Below, in pieces: positions 1 through 8,418 of a stretch of DNA of 64,000 nucleotides. The translations under genes were made by a program, and so were the position numbers. The notes below the pieces were generated by a model. That model saw nothing but the letters and a program-made list of their open reading frames with translations, was not told the origin of the DNA and did not search any database. The DNA lies in contig NZ_JBQKGW010000001.1 in the NCBI RefSeq assembly GCF_052118625.1, forward strand, positions 237,010 to 301,009, in the 5' to 3' direction. The stretch's first letter is position 1, and every line of letters starts with the position of its first letter. This DNA comes from Porcincola sp945869225. GTDB lineage: Bacteria > Bacillota > Clostridia > Lachnospirales > Lachnospiraceae.

Positions 1-11
1 TGTCAGGACAT

Positions 12-50
12 AAAAAACCACCCGACGGGAACGAACGTCCCCGCCGGATG
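12..50 (-). terminator. Riboswitch-linked intrinsic terminator
   Basis: Read on the minus strand, a GC-rich hairpin of about 15 pairs (arms CATCCGGCGGGGACG and CGTTCCCGTCGGGTG, with some G-T pairs) is followed at once by six T. It lies about 60 nt downstream of the cobalamin aptamer, in the usual place of an expression platform, so B12-dependent termination is likely. The controlled gene would start left of position 1. Confidence 0.8.
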
Positions 51-110
51 GCAGTTCTCCAGAATCATAAAGCACGTTTTCTTTGATCCCGAAGAAACGC
101 TGTGCCAGCA

Positions 111-230
111 TGCAGGCAGGTATCTGGCTCGGAGCCTTCGCTCCACACAGTAGCGGCACTGTCAAGGATTCGCACCTTGTTCCCTGTTGGTCTTCCCCCG
201 AAGCCTGTGCTCCATCAGGAAGAACCTGCA
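111..230 (-). promoter_or_regulatory. Cobalamin (B12) riboswitch
   Basis: The minus strand shows the conserved blocks of the cobalamin aptamer in order: GGGAACAAGGTGCGAATCC, then CAGTGCCGCTACTGT, then the B12 box AGCCAGATACCTGCC. The closing stem is visible as GCAGGT near 229-224 and ACCTGC near 121-114. Such aptamers normally repress B12 uptake or synthesis genes, or B12-independent isoenzymes, when cobalamin is plentiful. The downstream gene is outside the window, so its identity is unknown. Confidence 0.9.
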
Positions 231-237
231 TGGCATG

Positions 238-266
238 ACTTTACCATACAGATTTCTATCGGTCAA
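238..266 (-). promoter_or_regulatory. Promoter of the riboswitch transcript
   Basis: A sigma-A type promoter lies on the minus strand: -35 TTGACC (261-266), a 17-nt spacer, and -10 TAAAGT (238-243). Transcription would start near 231, right at the 5' edge of the cobalamin aptamer, which supports both calls. Confidence 0.65.
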
Positions 267-301
267 TGGGCGGTCAATGAAGGCAAACGATCATTTCAGG
301 C

Positions 302-345
302 AAAAAACGCCCCGGAAGCATGGATGTTTTCCATGCTCCGGGGCA
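302..345 (-). terminator. Terminator after the SOR-flavodoxin gene
   Basis: On the minus strand, a hairpin with arms GCCCCGG-AGCATGGA and TCCATGCTTCCGGGGC is followed by TTTTTT. It lies about 40 nt past the stop of the superoxide reductase-flavodoxin gene and separates it from the riboswitch unit. Confidence 0.85.
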
Positions 346-385
346 CTTGATGCTGCTGATCTTATGAGTCCTGCCGGTCCCGCCT

Positions 386-1270
386 TTACAGTCCGAGTTC
401 GCGCACCCACTTCTCGATGTCTTCCTTGTCCGGCTTTCCGTTCAGAAGCTTTGCAGGAAGGATCTTCGCTGCGCCTTTGACGTTCTGGTCAAAGTCCTTG
501 TCCACCATCGAAGCCTTGGAGCCGCCGGATGTGCAGAACGGAATGATCGTCTTGCCGGCCAGATCCAGTCCGTCAAAGAAGGTGAAGACTGCCTTGGGCG
601 TCATCCCCCACCAGATCGGGAACCCGACAAAGACAACGTCATACTTTCCTGCATCCTCAAGGCTCTTTGCAAGTGCCGGACGTGCGCTGTCGTCGTGCAT
701 CTCCTGGTTTGACCTGGAGCTTCTGTCCGTCCAGTCAAGGTCATCGTCGGTATACGGAACCTTCGGAGCAATCTCGAACAGGTCGCCGCCGGTCACCTCC
801 GCAACCGTCTCTGCCACCTGCTTTGTTCCGCCATCCGTTGAAAAATAGGAAACCAGGACTTTCGTTGGCGCCTTTTCCGGTTCTGTCAGATTCTTCTCCC
901 AGAGACCGTGCAGATTGCAGTACGCATAGACAGAAACCGCTTCGTCCCCTTCCGCCATCAGAAATACAGCCTTCGGTTCGTCTCCCGGATTCAGATAACG
1001 AAGCTGTCTGCCAAAGCTTGTCTCAAGACAGATAAACGCAATATGGTGCTCTTCCGTCATCGGGTGAAGTGTGCTTCCGACCTGAACGGTGACCTTGTTT
1101 CCGTCGACTGTCACCGCCGGAACATGCTTCTCAACCGCCGCATCTGTCGTATTCGGTTCAAGAAGCGTCATCGGCTCCCCGCAGCACTTCGGTGTGCAGG
1201 CTGTCTTCTCGCCGATGAATGCCACGAAGTTTCCGCATCCGCCGCAGCGGTAAAACTGTGTTTTCCCCAT
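386..1270 (-). CDS. Superoxide reductase (desulfoferrodoxin) fused to flavodoxin
   Basis: The 294-residue protein has three parts. Residues 5-35 form a desulforedoxin-type Fe(Cys)4 knuckle (C9, C12, C29, C30). Residues 40-126 form the superoxide reductase domain, with the E47-K48-H49 motif, His ligands H69 and H75, and C118/H121 in YCNLHG. Residues 137-294 form a flavodoxin domain with an FMN-loop-like YFSTDGGT. This spacing fits two-iron desulfoferrodoxins, which reduce superoxide to peroxide in the cytoplasm. The flavodoxin may supply electrons in cis; that is inference. I chose the ATG at 1270 because GGAAAGG lies 9 nt upstream, the iron ligands then number as in known family members, and an upstream in-frame ATG (1342) sits inside a predicted -10 box. 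Peroxide removal is not encoded next door. Confidence 0.9.
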   Translation of the reverse strand: MGKTQFYRCGGCGNFVAFIGEKTACTPKCCGEPMTLLEPNTTDAAVEKHVPAVTVDGNKVTVQVGSTLHPMTEEHHIAFICLETSFGRQLRYLNPGDEPKAVFLMAEGDEAVSVYAYCNLHGLWEKNLTEPEKAPTKVLVSYFSTDGGTKQVAETVAEVTGGDLFEIAPKVPYTDDDLDWTDRSSRSNQEMHDDSARPALAKSLEDAGKYDVVFVGFPIWWGMTPKAVFTFFDGLDLAGKTIIPFCTSGGSKASMVDKDFDQNVKGAAKILPAKLLNGKPDKEDIEKWVRELGL

Positions 1271-1332
1271 AATCTCAAGCCTTTCCGGAAATGTACTTTC
1301 CTCAACGATATGTCCGTCAATGGTTACTAAAG

Positions 1333-1348
1333 AGTATAGCATGAATAG
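1333..1348 (-). promoter_or_regulatory. Extended -10 promoter of the SOR-flavodoxin gene
   Basis: The minus strand reads CTATTCATGCTATACT, an extended -10 (TGC-TATACT) with no good -35. It would start transcription about 60 nt before the chosen start codon. The flavodiiron gene promoter at 42512-42527 matches this 16-mer at 14 positions. Confidence 0.5.
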
Positions 1349-1369
1349 GTCACCCTGACATGCCCATTT

Positions 1370-2023
1370 TTACCTGTCTCGTCCCTCCAGATGATACTGG
1401 ACCCGGTTCATGACCATGTCAACCGCCACCTGGTTCATACCGCCCTCCGGAATGATCACATCCGCATAACGCTTGGAAGGCTCCACAAAGGCCTCGTGCA
1501 TCGGCTTGACGGTCTGAAGGTACTGACTGATGACACTGTCAAGACTTCTCCCTCTCTCCTTGACATCCCGGACGATTCGTCTGAGGATTCGTTCATCCGC
1601 GTCTGCATCCACAAACAGCTTGATATCCATCAGATCTCTGAGCGCCTTTGAATGAAAAATCAGGATGCCCTCCACAATGATGACTCTAGTCGGCCGGACA
1701 ATCAGGGTCTGATCAGACCGGTCATAAATCGTGTAGTCGTAAAGCGGGCACTCGATCGTCTCGCCGCGCTTCAGTCTGGCAAGATCCTCAATCATCCGGT
1801 CCGTGTCAAATGCATCAGGGTGGTCATAATTCAGCCGTACCCGCTCGTCATATGTCAGGTCATGATGTGCTTTGTAGTAATTATCGTGGTACAGGACCGT
1901 GACTTCACTTCCAAAGCGTTCGGCGATCTTTCGGGTGATCGTCGTCTTGCCGCTCCCTGTCCCGCCGGCAATCCCGATCACAATGATATCCCTGCCTCCA
2001 GCGGTCTTCGTATCTGCAGCCAT
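1370..2023 (-). CDS. udk: Uridine kinase
   Basis: The 217-residue protein phosphorylates uridine and cytidine with ATP or GTP in pyrimidine salvage. It has a P-loop GGTGSGKTT near residues 20-28, the substrate-binding stretch YHDNYYK near residue 45, and the family motif DHPDAFDTD near residue 67. Length matches the family (about 210). It follows the YfcE-type gene with a gap of about 50 nt and is probably cotranscribed with it. Confidence 0.95.
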   Translation of the reverse strand: MAADTKTAGGRDIIVIGIAGGTGSGKTTITRKIAERFGSEVTVLYHDNYYKAHHDLTYDERVRLNYDHPDAFDTDRMIEDLARLKRGETIECPLYDYTIYDRSDQTLIVRPTRVIIVEGILIFHSKALRDLMDIKLFVDADADERILRRIVRDVKERGRSLDSVISQYLQTVKPMHEAFVEPSKRYADVIIPEGGMNQVAVDMVMNRVQYHLEGRDR

Positions 2024-2074
2024 CCCTTTCCACCTTTCCTCCAGCTTTGCCCGCCATCGTTCATCCCGCTTCGG

Positions 2075-2644
2075 TCAGATTGCCGCACCGGCACCGTCCT
2101 CTGTCAGCTGAACGCTCCGGATCACGGTTCCGTCAATCTCCTTCAGCGTAAAAACATCGTCCTTGAGCGTGGCATATCCCTGCACGCTGCCTCCCTTCGG
2201 GATCGAGACTGAACCGGGGTTCAGGATCCAGTGTCCATCTATATAATCTGTCCTCGGCACGTGGGTGTGCCCATGCAGAAGGATATCCCCGTTCTTCATC
2301 GGCGGAAGGTGTTTCTCGTTGAAGATATGTCCGTGGGTACAGAAGATCATCTGGCTGCCGAGCGGGATCAGGCAATAATCAGCAAGCACCGGAAATTCCA
2401 GCACCATCTGATCCACCTCTGCCTCACAGTTTCCGCGGACACAGTACAGCTCATCCTTCAGCGGATTCAGCATGGCGATGACATCCTTCGGCGCATAGTC
2501 CCTCGGAAGATCATTTCTTGGCCCATGATAGAGAATGTCGCCGAGAAGAAGCATGCGCGGGGCCCCTTCCCGCTCCCTGGCTTCCAGCAGCTTTCTGCAG
2601 TAATAGGCCGAACCGTGGATGTCTGATGCTACAAGCAGTTTCAT
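2075..2644 (-). CDS. yfcE: YfcE-type metallophosphoesterase
   Basis: A 189-residue calcineurin-like phosphoesterase of the MJ0936/YfcE family. Metal-binding motifs are visible in order: DIHGS near residue 8, GD-x-Y near 35, GNCE near 72, HGH near 105, and GHTH near 125. These enzymes hydrolyse phosphodiesters such as bis-p-nitrophenyl phosphate in vitro; the natural substrate is unknown. AAAGGAAAGGG precedes the ATG. It sits between sdaA (15-nt gap) and udk in what looks like one minus-strand transcription unit. Confidence 0.88.
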   Translation of the reverse strand: MKLLVASDIHGSAYYCRKLLEAREREGAPRMLLLGDILYHGPRNDLPRDYAPKDVIAMLNPLKDELYCVRGNCEAEVDQMVLEFPVLADYCLIPLGSQMIFCTHGHIFNEKHLPPMKNGDILLHGHTHVPRTDYIDGHWILNPGSVSIPKGGSVQGYATLKDDVFTLKEIDGTVIRSVQLTEDGAGAAI

Positions 2645-2659
2645 GTTCCCTTTCCTTTC

Positions 2660-3874
2660 TTACAGCTGGTTTCTTCGTCCGTACATCTTTGCAAGTCCGC
2701 CCTCGGAGGTTTCGCGGAAACGCCGGTTGATGCTCTTTCCTGTCTCATACATGGTTCTGACCGCGATGTCAAACGAAATCCGCTGGGTATCGGACAGGAA
2801 GAAGGACAGATTGCAGCAGTTCATCGCCCGCATGGCCGCGACCGCATTCCGCTCAATGCAGGGCACCTGGACAAGGCCGAGAATCGGGTCGCAGGTCAGC
2901 CCCAGATGATGCTCGAGTGCAATCTCAGCGGCATACTGGATCTGGTTCGTGGACAGACCATACAGGTAATCAAGACCGGCCGCCGCCATCGCGCAGGCGG
3001 AACCAATCTCCGCCTGACAGCCGCATTCTGCCCCGGAAATGGAGGCATTGTGCTTGATCAGGTTTCCGATCAGTCCGGCCACCGCAAGTCCCTTCACCAT
3101 CTCTTCATCCGAAAGATTCCGGCGCTTCTGGACATACAGAAATGCTGCCGGTACAACCCCGCAGGCTCCGCAGGTTGGTGCCGTCACAACCGTCCCGCAG
3201 TCCGCATTCTGTTCTGCCGTCGCGTAGGCATAGGCAGAGATCAGACGGCATTCCTCTACCTGGGGATGAAAGTGTTCCATCTCGAAATCATACAGCTTCA
3301 TGGCCTTCCGTTCAACCTTGAGCGGTCCCGGAAGATACCCTTCTGTCTCAAGGCCTTCCTTGATCGTCTGTTTCATCTGGTTCCAGACGCCTGCAAGAAA
3401 TTCCCTGATTCCGGGTTTCTCTGTGAGAAATACATACTCAGCCAGATCGAGACTCCTGAACCGGCAGAATTCCTCCACTTCCGCAAATGAATTCTCCGGA
3501 TACACCTCCTCTTCCTCCGGCTCCTGCCTGCCCTCGATCCGGATATCACCGCCGCCGATCGATGCCGCACGCATCCGGCCGATCTCCTTTCCCTCTTTCA
3601 AGGCAAAAAAGTCGAGCGTATTTGGGTGTGTCATTCCCTCCGGGATTTCATCAGAAAAGAGGACCTCAACCTTCGCCGGCGCAAGCACCTCGTAAAGGAC
3701 CCGGTCTGTCCCATGTCCTTTTCCGGTTTTGCTCAGCGATCCATACAGATTAACCCTGTACTGATCCGCATCCGGATGCTCCGCCTTGAATATTCTGGCA
3801 GCTCTCTCCGGACCCATCGTATGAGAGCTGGAGGGCCCTTTTCCGATTTTATAGATTTCACGTATGGACTGCAT
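2660..3874 (-). CDS. sdaA: L-serine dehydratase (Fe-S, single chain)
   Basis: A 404-residue single-chain L-serine ammonia-lyase, converting serine to pyruvate and ammonia. The beta-type domain starts with KGPSSSHTMGPERAA near residues 12-26. The alpha-type domain follows, with PTCGACGVVPAA and GAECGCQAEIGSACAMAAAG carrying the cysteines expected to bind the oxygen-labile [4Fe-4S] cluster. I take the ATG at 3874 (MQSIREIYKIG), preceded by GGAGAAG; a TTG six codons upstream is possible. It lies just downstream of ppdK, so serine-derived pyruvate enters the same metabolic node. Confidence 0.92.
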   Translation of the reverse strand: MQSIREIYKIGKGPSSSHTMGPERAARIFKAEHPDADQYRVNLYGSLSKTGKGHGTDRVLYEVLAPAKVEVLFSDEIPEGMTHPNTLDFFALKEGKEIGRMRAASIGGGDIRIEGRQEPEEEEVYPENSFAEVEEFCRFRSLDLAEYVFLTEKPGIREFLAGVWNQMKQTIKEGLETEGYLPGPLKVERKAMKLYDFEMEHFHPQVEECRLISAYAYATAEQNADCGTVVTAPTCGACGVVPAAFLYVQKRRNLSDEEMVKGLAVAGLIGNLIKHNASISGAECGCQAEIGSACAMAAAGLDYLYGLSTNQIQYAAEIALEHHLGLTCDPILGLVQVPCIERNAVAAMRAMNCCNLSFFLSDTQRISFDIAVRTMYETGKSINRRFRETSEGGLAKMYGRRNQL

Positions 3875-3906
3875 ATTCTTATTCTTCTCCAATCAGCAAA
3901 GAACCC

Positions 3907-3943
3907 CTGGCGGCATCTGAATACAAAAACCATAAGCCGCCAG
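3907..3943 (-). other. Stem-loop between ppdK and sdaA
   Basis: A perfect 8-bp inverted repeat, CTGGCGGC and GCCGCCAG with a 21-nt loop, lies in the 116-nt gap between ppdK and sdaA. On the minus strand it is followed by GGGTTCTTT, a poor T-tract. It may be a weak terminator of ppdK, an attenuator for sdaA or an RNA-stability element. Confidence 0.5.
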
Positions 3944-3990
3944 AGGTACCGATCATTCCTGTGTCCTCAGCTCTTCAAACCCGCCTGTCC

Positions 3991-6624
3991 TCAGACCTCT
4001 CCGGTCCGGATGGATGCCTGCGCCGCCGACAGCCGTGCGATCGGCACGCGGAACGGCGAGCACGACACATAGTCCAGCCCGATCCGGTCGCAGAACTCGA
4101 TGGAGGACGGATCCCCGCCATGCTCCCCGCAGATTCCGCAGTGCAGATTCGGGTTTACATCCTTTCCGAGCTTCATCGCCATCTCCATCAGCTTGCCGAC
4201 ACCATTCTGGTCCAGCTTCGCGAACGGGTCGTTCTCGAAGATCTTCGCGTCGTAGTAGGCCTGGAGGAACTTTCCGGCGTCATCGCGCGAGAAGCCGTAG
4301 GTCATCTGCGTCAGGTCGTTCGTCCCGAAGCAGAAGAAGTCCGCGTCCTTCGCGATCTCGTCCGCGGTCAGCGCCGCACGCGGAATCTCGATCATCGTTC
4401 CGACCTCGTACTGCATGGCAATTCCGCTCTTCGCGATCTCCTCGTCAGCCGTCTTCACCACGATCCTCTTGACATAAAGGAACTCCTTGTTGTCTCCGAC
4501 AAGCGGGATCATGATCTCCGGCTTCACGGTCCAGTCCGGATGGCGCTTCTGGACGGCGATCGCCGCGCGGATCACCGCGAGTGTCTGCATCTTGGAGATC
4601 TCCGGGTAGGTGACATCCAGACGCACCCCTCTGTGTCCCATCATCGGGTTGAACTCATGCAGCGAATTGATCAGAGACTTGATCTCGTCCACAGTCTTGT
4701 GCTTGGCATCCGCCAGCTTTCGGATATCCGCCTCCTCGGTCGGCACAAACTCATGCAGCGGCGGATCCAGGAAGCGGATCGTGACCGGCGCACCCTCCAG
4801 CGCCTCGTAGAGCTTCTCGAAATCGCTCTGCTGGACAGGCAGGATCTTCGCCAGTGCCTGCTCTCTCTCCTCCACCGTGTCGGAGCAGATCATCTCGCGG
4901 AATGCCTCGATCCGGTCCTTCTCAAAGAACATATGCTCGGTCCTGCACAGACCGATGCCCTCGGCGCCAAGCTCATGCGCACGCTTTGCGTCGGCCGGCG
5001 TGTCCGCATTCGTGCGGACCTTCATCCTCCTGTACTTGTCCGCCCAGCCCATGATACGGCCGAACTCTCCGACAATCTGTGCCTCCACAGTCGGGATGAC
5101 GCCCTCATAGATCTTTCCCGTGGAGCCGTTTGCGGAAATCCAGTCTCCTTCATGGAAGGTATGGCCGTCGATCGTGAAGCAGCGGTTGTCCTCATCCATG
5201 TCGATTGCGGAGACACCCGAGACACAGCAGGTGCCCATGCCTCTCGCGACGACAGCCGCATGGGAGGTCATCCCGCCCCGGACCGTGATGATGCCCTGCG
5301 CGCTCTTCATGCCCTCGATATCCTCCGGGGAGGTCTCAAGGCGGACAAGCACGACCTTCTTGCCCCTGCTCTTCCAGGTCTTTGCGTCCTCCGCCGTGAA
5401 GACGATCTGCCCGCAGGCAGCGCCCGGGGAAGCCGGGAGACCGGTTGCGATCGGATCCGCCTTCGCCAGGTAAGCCGGGTCGAACTGCGGATGGAGCAGG
5501 GAGTCCAGGTTCCTCGGATCGATCATCAGCACAGCCTGCTTCTCATCGATCATGCCCTCGTCCACAAGGTCGCAGGCAATCTTCAGGGCAGCCTTTGCCG
5601 TGCGCTTTCCATTGCGGGTCTGCAGCATGTACAGATGCTTGTCCTCGATTGTGAACTCCATGTCCTGCATGTCCTTGTAATGATTCTCAAGGGTTCTGCA
5701 GATTCCTGTGAACTGATCGTAGACCTCCGGCATCAGCTCCTTCAGCCGGTCGATCTTCTGAGGAGTCCGGATGCCTGCGACGACATCCTCGCCCTGCGCA
5801 TTCAGGAGGAACTCGCCCATCAGACGCTTCTCGCCGGTCGCCGGGTCCCTCGTGAAGGCGACGCCCGTTCCGGAGGTGTCGCCCATGTTTCCGAACGCCA
5901 TCATCTGGACGTTGACAGCCGTCCCCCAGGAGTACGGAATGTCGTTGTCCCTTCTGTATACATTCGCACGCGGATTATCCCAGGAGCGGAAGACCGCCTT
6001 GATTGCCTCGACCAGCTGTTCCTTCGGGTCATCCGGGAAGTCCTTCCCGAGCTTTTCCCTGTACTCCGCCTTGAACTCATCCGCCAGCTCGTGCAGATCA
6101 TCCGCGTCCAGCTCGATGTCCTGCGTCACGCCCTTTCTGGCCTTCATCTGGTCGATCAGCTCCTCAAAATACTTCTTGCCGACCTCCATGACCACATCCG
6201 AGAACATCTGGATGAATCTTCTGTAGCAGTCCCATGCCCATCTGGGATTCCCGCTTTTCTTCGAAAGAACGCCTACAACATCCTCGTTCAGTCCCAGGTT
6301 CAGGATCGTGTCCATCATGCCCGGCATGGAAGCACGCGCTCCTGAACGGACAGAGACAAGGAGCGGGTTCTCCCGGTCGCCGAACTTCTTCCCGGTGATC
6401 TCCTCCATCTTTGCGATGCCGCCCTTGATCTGCTCCATGATGTCGTCGCCGATCTGGCGTCCGTCATCATAGTAGCGCGTGCAGGCCTCCGTCGTGATCG
6501 TGAAACCCTGCGGCACCGGCAGTCCGAGGCCCGTCATCTCCGCAAGCCCGGCTCCCTTGCCTCCGAGAAGGTTCCGCATCCCTGCGTTGCCTTCCGAGAA
6601 CATGTAAACATACTTCTTCTCCAT
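3991..6624 (-). CDS. ppdK: Pyruvate, phosphate dikinase
   Basis: The 877-residue enzyme interconverts pyruvate, ATP and Pi with PEP, AMP and PPi. Visible parts are the N-terminal ATP-grasp start FSEGNAGMRNLLGGKGAGLAEM, the central phosphohistidine domain GGMTSHAAVVARGMGTCCVSG (catalytic His in TSHAA), and the C-terminal PEP-binding barrel with GTNDLTQMTYGFSRDD and CGICGEHGGDP. Length matches the family (about 875). The ATG at 6624 has AGGAGG 10 nt upstream; a 44-residue upstream extension is not conserved-looking. In anaerobes it serves PPi-linked glycolysis or gluconeogenesis. It has its own promoter. Confidence 0.97.
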   Translation of the reverse strand: MEKKYVYMFSEGNAGMRNLLGGKGAGLAEMTGLGLPVPQGFTITTEACTRYYDDGRQIGDDIMEQIKGGIAKMEEITGKKFGDRENPLLVSVRSGARASMPGMMDTILNLGLNEDVVGVLSKKSGNPRWAWDCYRRFIQMFSDVVMEVGKKYFEELIDQMKARKGVTQDIELDADDLHELADEFKAEYREKLGKDFPDDPKEQLVEAIKAVFRSWDNPRANVYRRDNDIPYSWGTAVNVQMMAFGNMGDTSGTGVAFTRDPATGEKRLMGEFLLNAQGEDVVAGIRTPQKIDRLKELMPEVYDQFTGICRTLENHYKDMQDMEFTIEDKHLYMLQTRNGKRTAKAALKIACDLVDEGMIDEKQAVLMIDPRNLDSLLHPQFDPAYLAKADPIATGLPASPGAACGQIVFTAEDAKTWKSRGKKVVLVRLETSPEDIEGMKSAQGIITVRGGMTSHAAVVARGMGTCCVSGVSAIDMDEDNRCFTIDGHTFHEGDWISANGSTGKIYEGVIPTVEAQIVGEFGRIMGWADKYRRMKVRTNADTPADAKRAHELGAEGIGLCRTEHMFFEKDRIEAFREMICSDTVEEREQALAKILPVQQSDFEKLYEALEGAPVTIRFLDPPLHEFVPTEEADIRKLADAKHKTVDEIKSLINSLHEFNPMMGHRGVRLDVTYPEISKMQTLAVIRAAIAVQKRHPDWTVKPEIMIPLVGDNKEFLYVKRIVVKTADEEIAKSGIAMQYEVGTMIEIPRAALTADEIAKDADFFCFGTNDLTQMTYGFSRDDAGKFLQAYYDAKIFENDPFAKLDQNGVGKLMEMAMKLGKDVNPNLHCGICGEHGGDPSSIEFCDRIGLDYVSCSPFRVPIARLSAAQASIRTGEV

Positions 6625-6830
6625 AACCAACCTTCCTCCTGTTGTGACTGCTGTCTCCGCTCCTTCCGAAGCCGCCAGCTCTAATACAATTCTGTCCGTG
6701 CTGCGCTTCCCTGAGGCCGGGACAAATGATGAGACTGCCATGCAGCTGAAATTCATTCTGCCGAATACAGGTTTGAAACAGATGTGTATATGCGCAGATT
6801 GTATCTTTCATTCCGCTGCTCATCAGGCAT

Positions 6831-6859
6831 ATTATACAATTATGGTTTGTTTTTGTCTA
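6831..6859 (-). promoter_or_regulatory. ppdK promoter
   Basis: Minus strand: -35 TAGACA (6854-6859), a 17-nt spacer, and -10 TATAAT (6831-6836). The leader to the ppdK ATG would be about 200 nt. I see no known riboswitch in it. The whole gap 6625-6965 holds only this promoter, the leader and the glyS terminator. Confidence 0.7.
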
Positions 6860-6899
6860 TTCACATCATCATATTTGACAATATTCGCCTTTCCGCATG

Positions 6900-6934
6900 A
6901 AAAAAAGAGCCGGAGGTCTGTCTCCGGCTCTTTC
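6900..6934 (-). terminator. glyS terminator
   Basis: On the minus strand the hairpin AAAGAGCCGGAG-ACAGA-CCTCCGGCTCTTT runs into a T tract about 30 nt after the glyS stop. It separates glyS from ppdK. Confidence 0.9.
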
Positions 6935-6965
6935 GTGTCTCAATATTTAGAAATCCAGTCCTCTG

Positions 6966-8360
6966 TCAGAAGTCAAACTTACCGCCGAACCAGGATTCCA
7001 GCTCACTGATCGGTACCCGGACCTGCTCCATGCTGTCCCTGTCACGGATCGTGACGGACTGATCCGTCTCTGAATCGAAATCGTATGTGATGCAGAACGG
7101 CGTTCCGATCTCATCCTGTCTTCTGTAACGCTTCCCGATCGCCCCGCGGTCGTCAAACTCACAGTTGTACTTCCTTGCCAGCTGATCCCGAAGCTTCATC
7201 GCCGGTTCGGAAAGTTTCTTGGAAAGCGGAAGCACACCGATCTTGACCGGAGCCAGCGCCGGGTGGAAATGAAGAACTGTTCTCACATCGTTCTTCTCCG
7301 CATCGAGCACCTCCTCATCGTACGCTGCGCAGAGGAATGCCAGAACAACACGGTCTGCGCCGAGGGACGGTTCGATGACATACGGCAGGTACTTCTTGCC
7401 GCTCTTCTCATCAAAATAGGTCATATCCTGGCCGGAAACCTCCTGATGACGTCCCAGATCATAATCGGTTCTGTCAGCAATACCCCACAGCTCGCCCCAG
7501 CCGAACGGGAACAGGAACTCGATGTCGGTCGTGCCCTTTGAATAAAAGGCCAGCTCTGCCTTGTCATGATCGCGCAGACGAAGCTCATCCTCCGGAATTC
7601 CGAGGGTGGTCAGCCAGTTCTTGCAGAACGATCTCCAGTACTCAAACCACTCCAGATCCGTCCCTGGTTCGCAGAAGAACTCCATCTCCATCTGCTCGAA
7701 TTCACGGGTACGGAATGTGAAGTTGCCCGGCGTGATTTCATTTCTGAAAGACTTCCCGATCTGGCCGATTCCAAACGGGATCTTCTTTCTGGACGTCCGC
7801 TGAACATTCTTGAAGTTGACGAAGATTCCCTGAGCAGTCTCCGGGCGCAGATAAACCGTATTCTTCGCATCCTCCGTCACGCCCTGGAATGTCTTGAACA
7901 TCAGGTTGAACTGACGGATATCTGTGAAGTTGTGCTTGCCGCAGGACGGGCACGGGACATTGTGATCATCGATGAACTGCTTCATCTCCGCCTGGCTCAT
8001 TGCGTCCACGCTCTTCTGAAGCGTGATGCCTTCCTTTTTGCAGAAATCCTCGATCAGCTGATCTGCGCGGAAACGCTCGTGGCATTCCTTGCAGTCCATC
8101 AGCGGATCTGAAAACCCGCCAAGATGGCCCGACGCCACCCAGGTCTGAGGATTCATCAGGATCGCGCAGTCGACACCAACGTTGTACTCGCTCTCCTGGA
8201 TGAACTTTCTCCACCAGGCTCTCTTGACATTGTTCTTCAGCTCAACACCGAGGTTTCCGTAATCCCAGGTGTTTGCCAGTCCGCCGTAAATCTCAGAGCC
8301 CGGATAAACAAAGCCTCTGTTTTTCGCCAGTGCAACGATTTTGTCCATCGTCTTTTCCAT
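6966..8360 (-). CDS. glyS: Glycyl-tRNA synthetase (dimeric class II)
   Basis: A 464-residue single-chain (alpha2) glycyl-tRNA synthetase. It opens with MDKIVALAKNRGFVYPGSEIYGG, then carries class II core elements such as FLRPETAQGIF-like YLRPETAQGIFVNF and the motif FRNEITPGNFTFRTREFEQMEMEFF, and ends with an anticodon-binding domain. I chose the ATG at 8360, with AAGGAG 9 nt upstream; a longer frame overlaps the preceding lipoprotein gene. It follows that gene by about 60 nt, and no T-box leader fits in the gap. Confidence 0.95.
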   Translation of the reverse strand: MEKTMDKIVALAKNRGFVYPGSEIYGGLANTWDYGNLGVELKNNVKRAWWRKFIQESEYNVGVDCAILMNPQTWVASGHLGGFSDPLMDCKECHERFRADQLIEDFCKKEGITLQKSVDAMSQAEMKQFIDDHNVPCPSCGKHNFTDIRQFNLMFKTFQGVTEDAKNTVYLRPETAQGIFVNFKNVQRTSRKKIPFGIGQIGKSFRNEITPGNFTFRTREFEQMEMEFFCEPGTDLEWFEYWRSFCKNWLTTLGIPEDELRLRDHDKAELAFYSKGTTDIEFLFPFGWGELWGIADRTDYDLGRHQEVSGQDMTYFDEKSGKKYLPYVIEPSLGADRVVLAFLCAAYDEEVLDAEKNDVRTVLHFHPALAPVKIGVLPLSKKLSEPAMKLRDQLARKYNCEFDDRGAIGKRYRRQDEIGTPFCITYDFDSETDQSVTIRDRDSMEQVRVPISELESWFGGKFDF

Positions 8361-8418
8361 CGTCTTGTGCTCCTTATTGTTGGTTTTATAATTCCCGGAA
8401 ACCCGGAAAAGAAGCCGT

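Noticed and set aside
1271..1342. 24-residue N-terminal extension of the SOR-flavodoxin
   Set aside because: Its ATG is part of a predicted extended -10 box, and the internal ATG has a good ribosome site and family-consistent numbering.
3961..6345. 794-codon open frame antisense to ppdK
   Set aside because: It mirrors the codon pattern of ppdK on the other strand, is rich in Arg, Leu, His and Asp as expected of a shadow frame, and resembles no protein I know.
6625..6756. 44-residue extension of PPDK
   Set aside because: No ribosome site, and the family begins at the MEKKYVYMF start, which has AGGAGG upstream.
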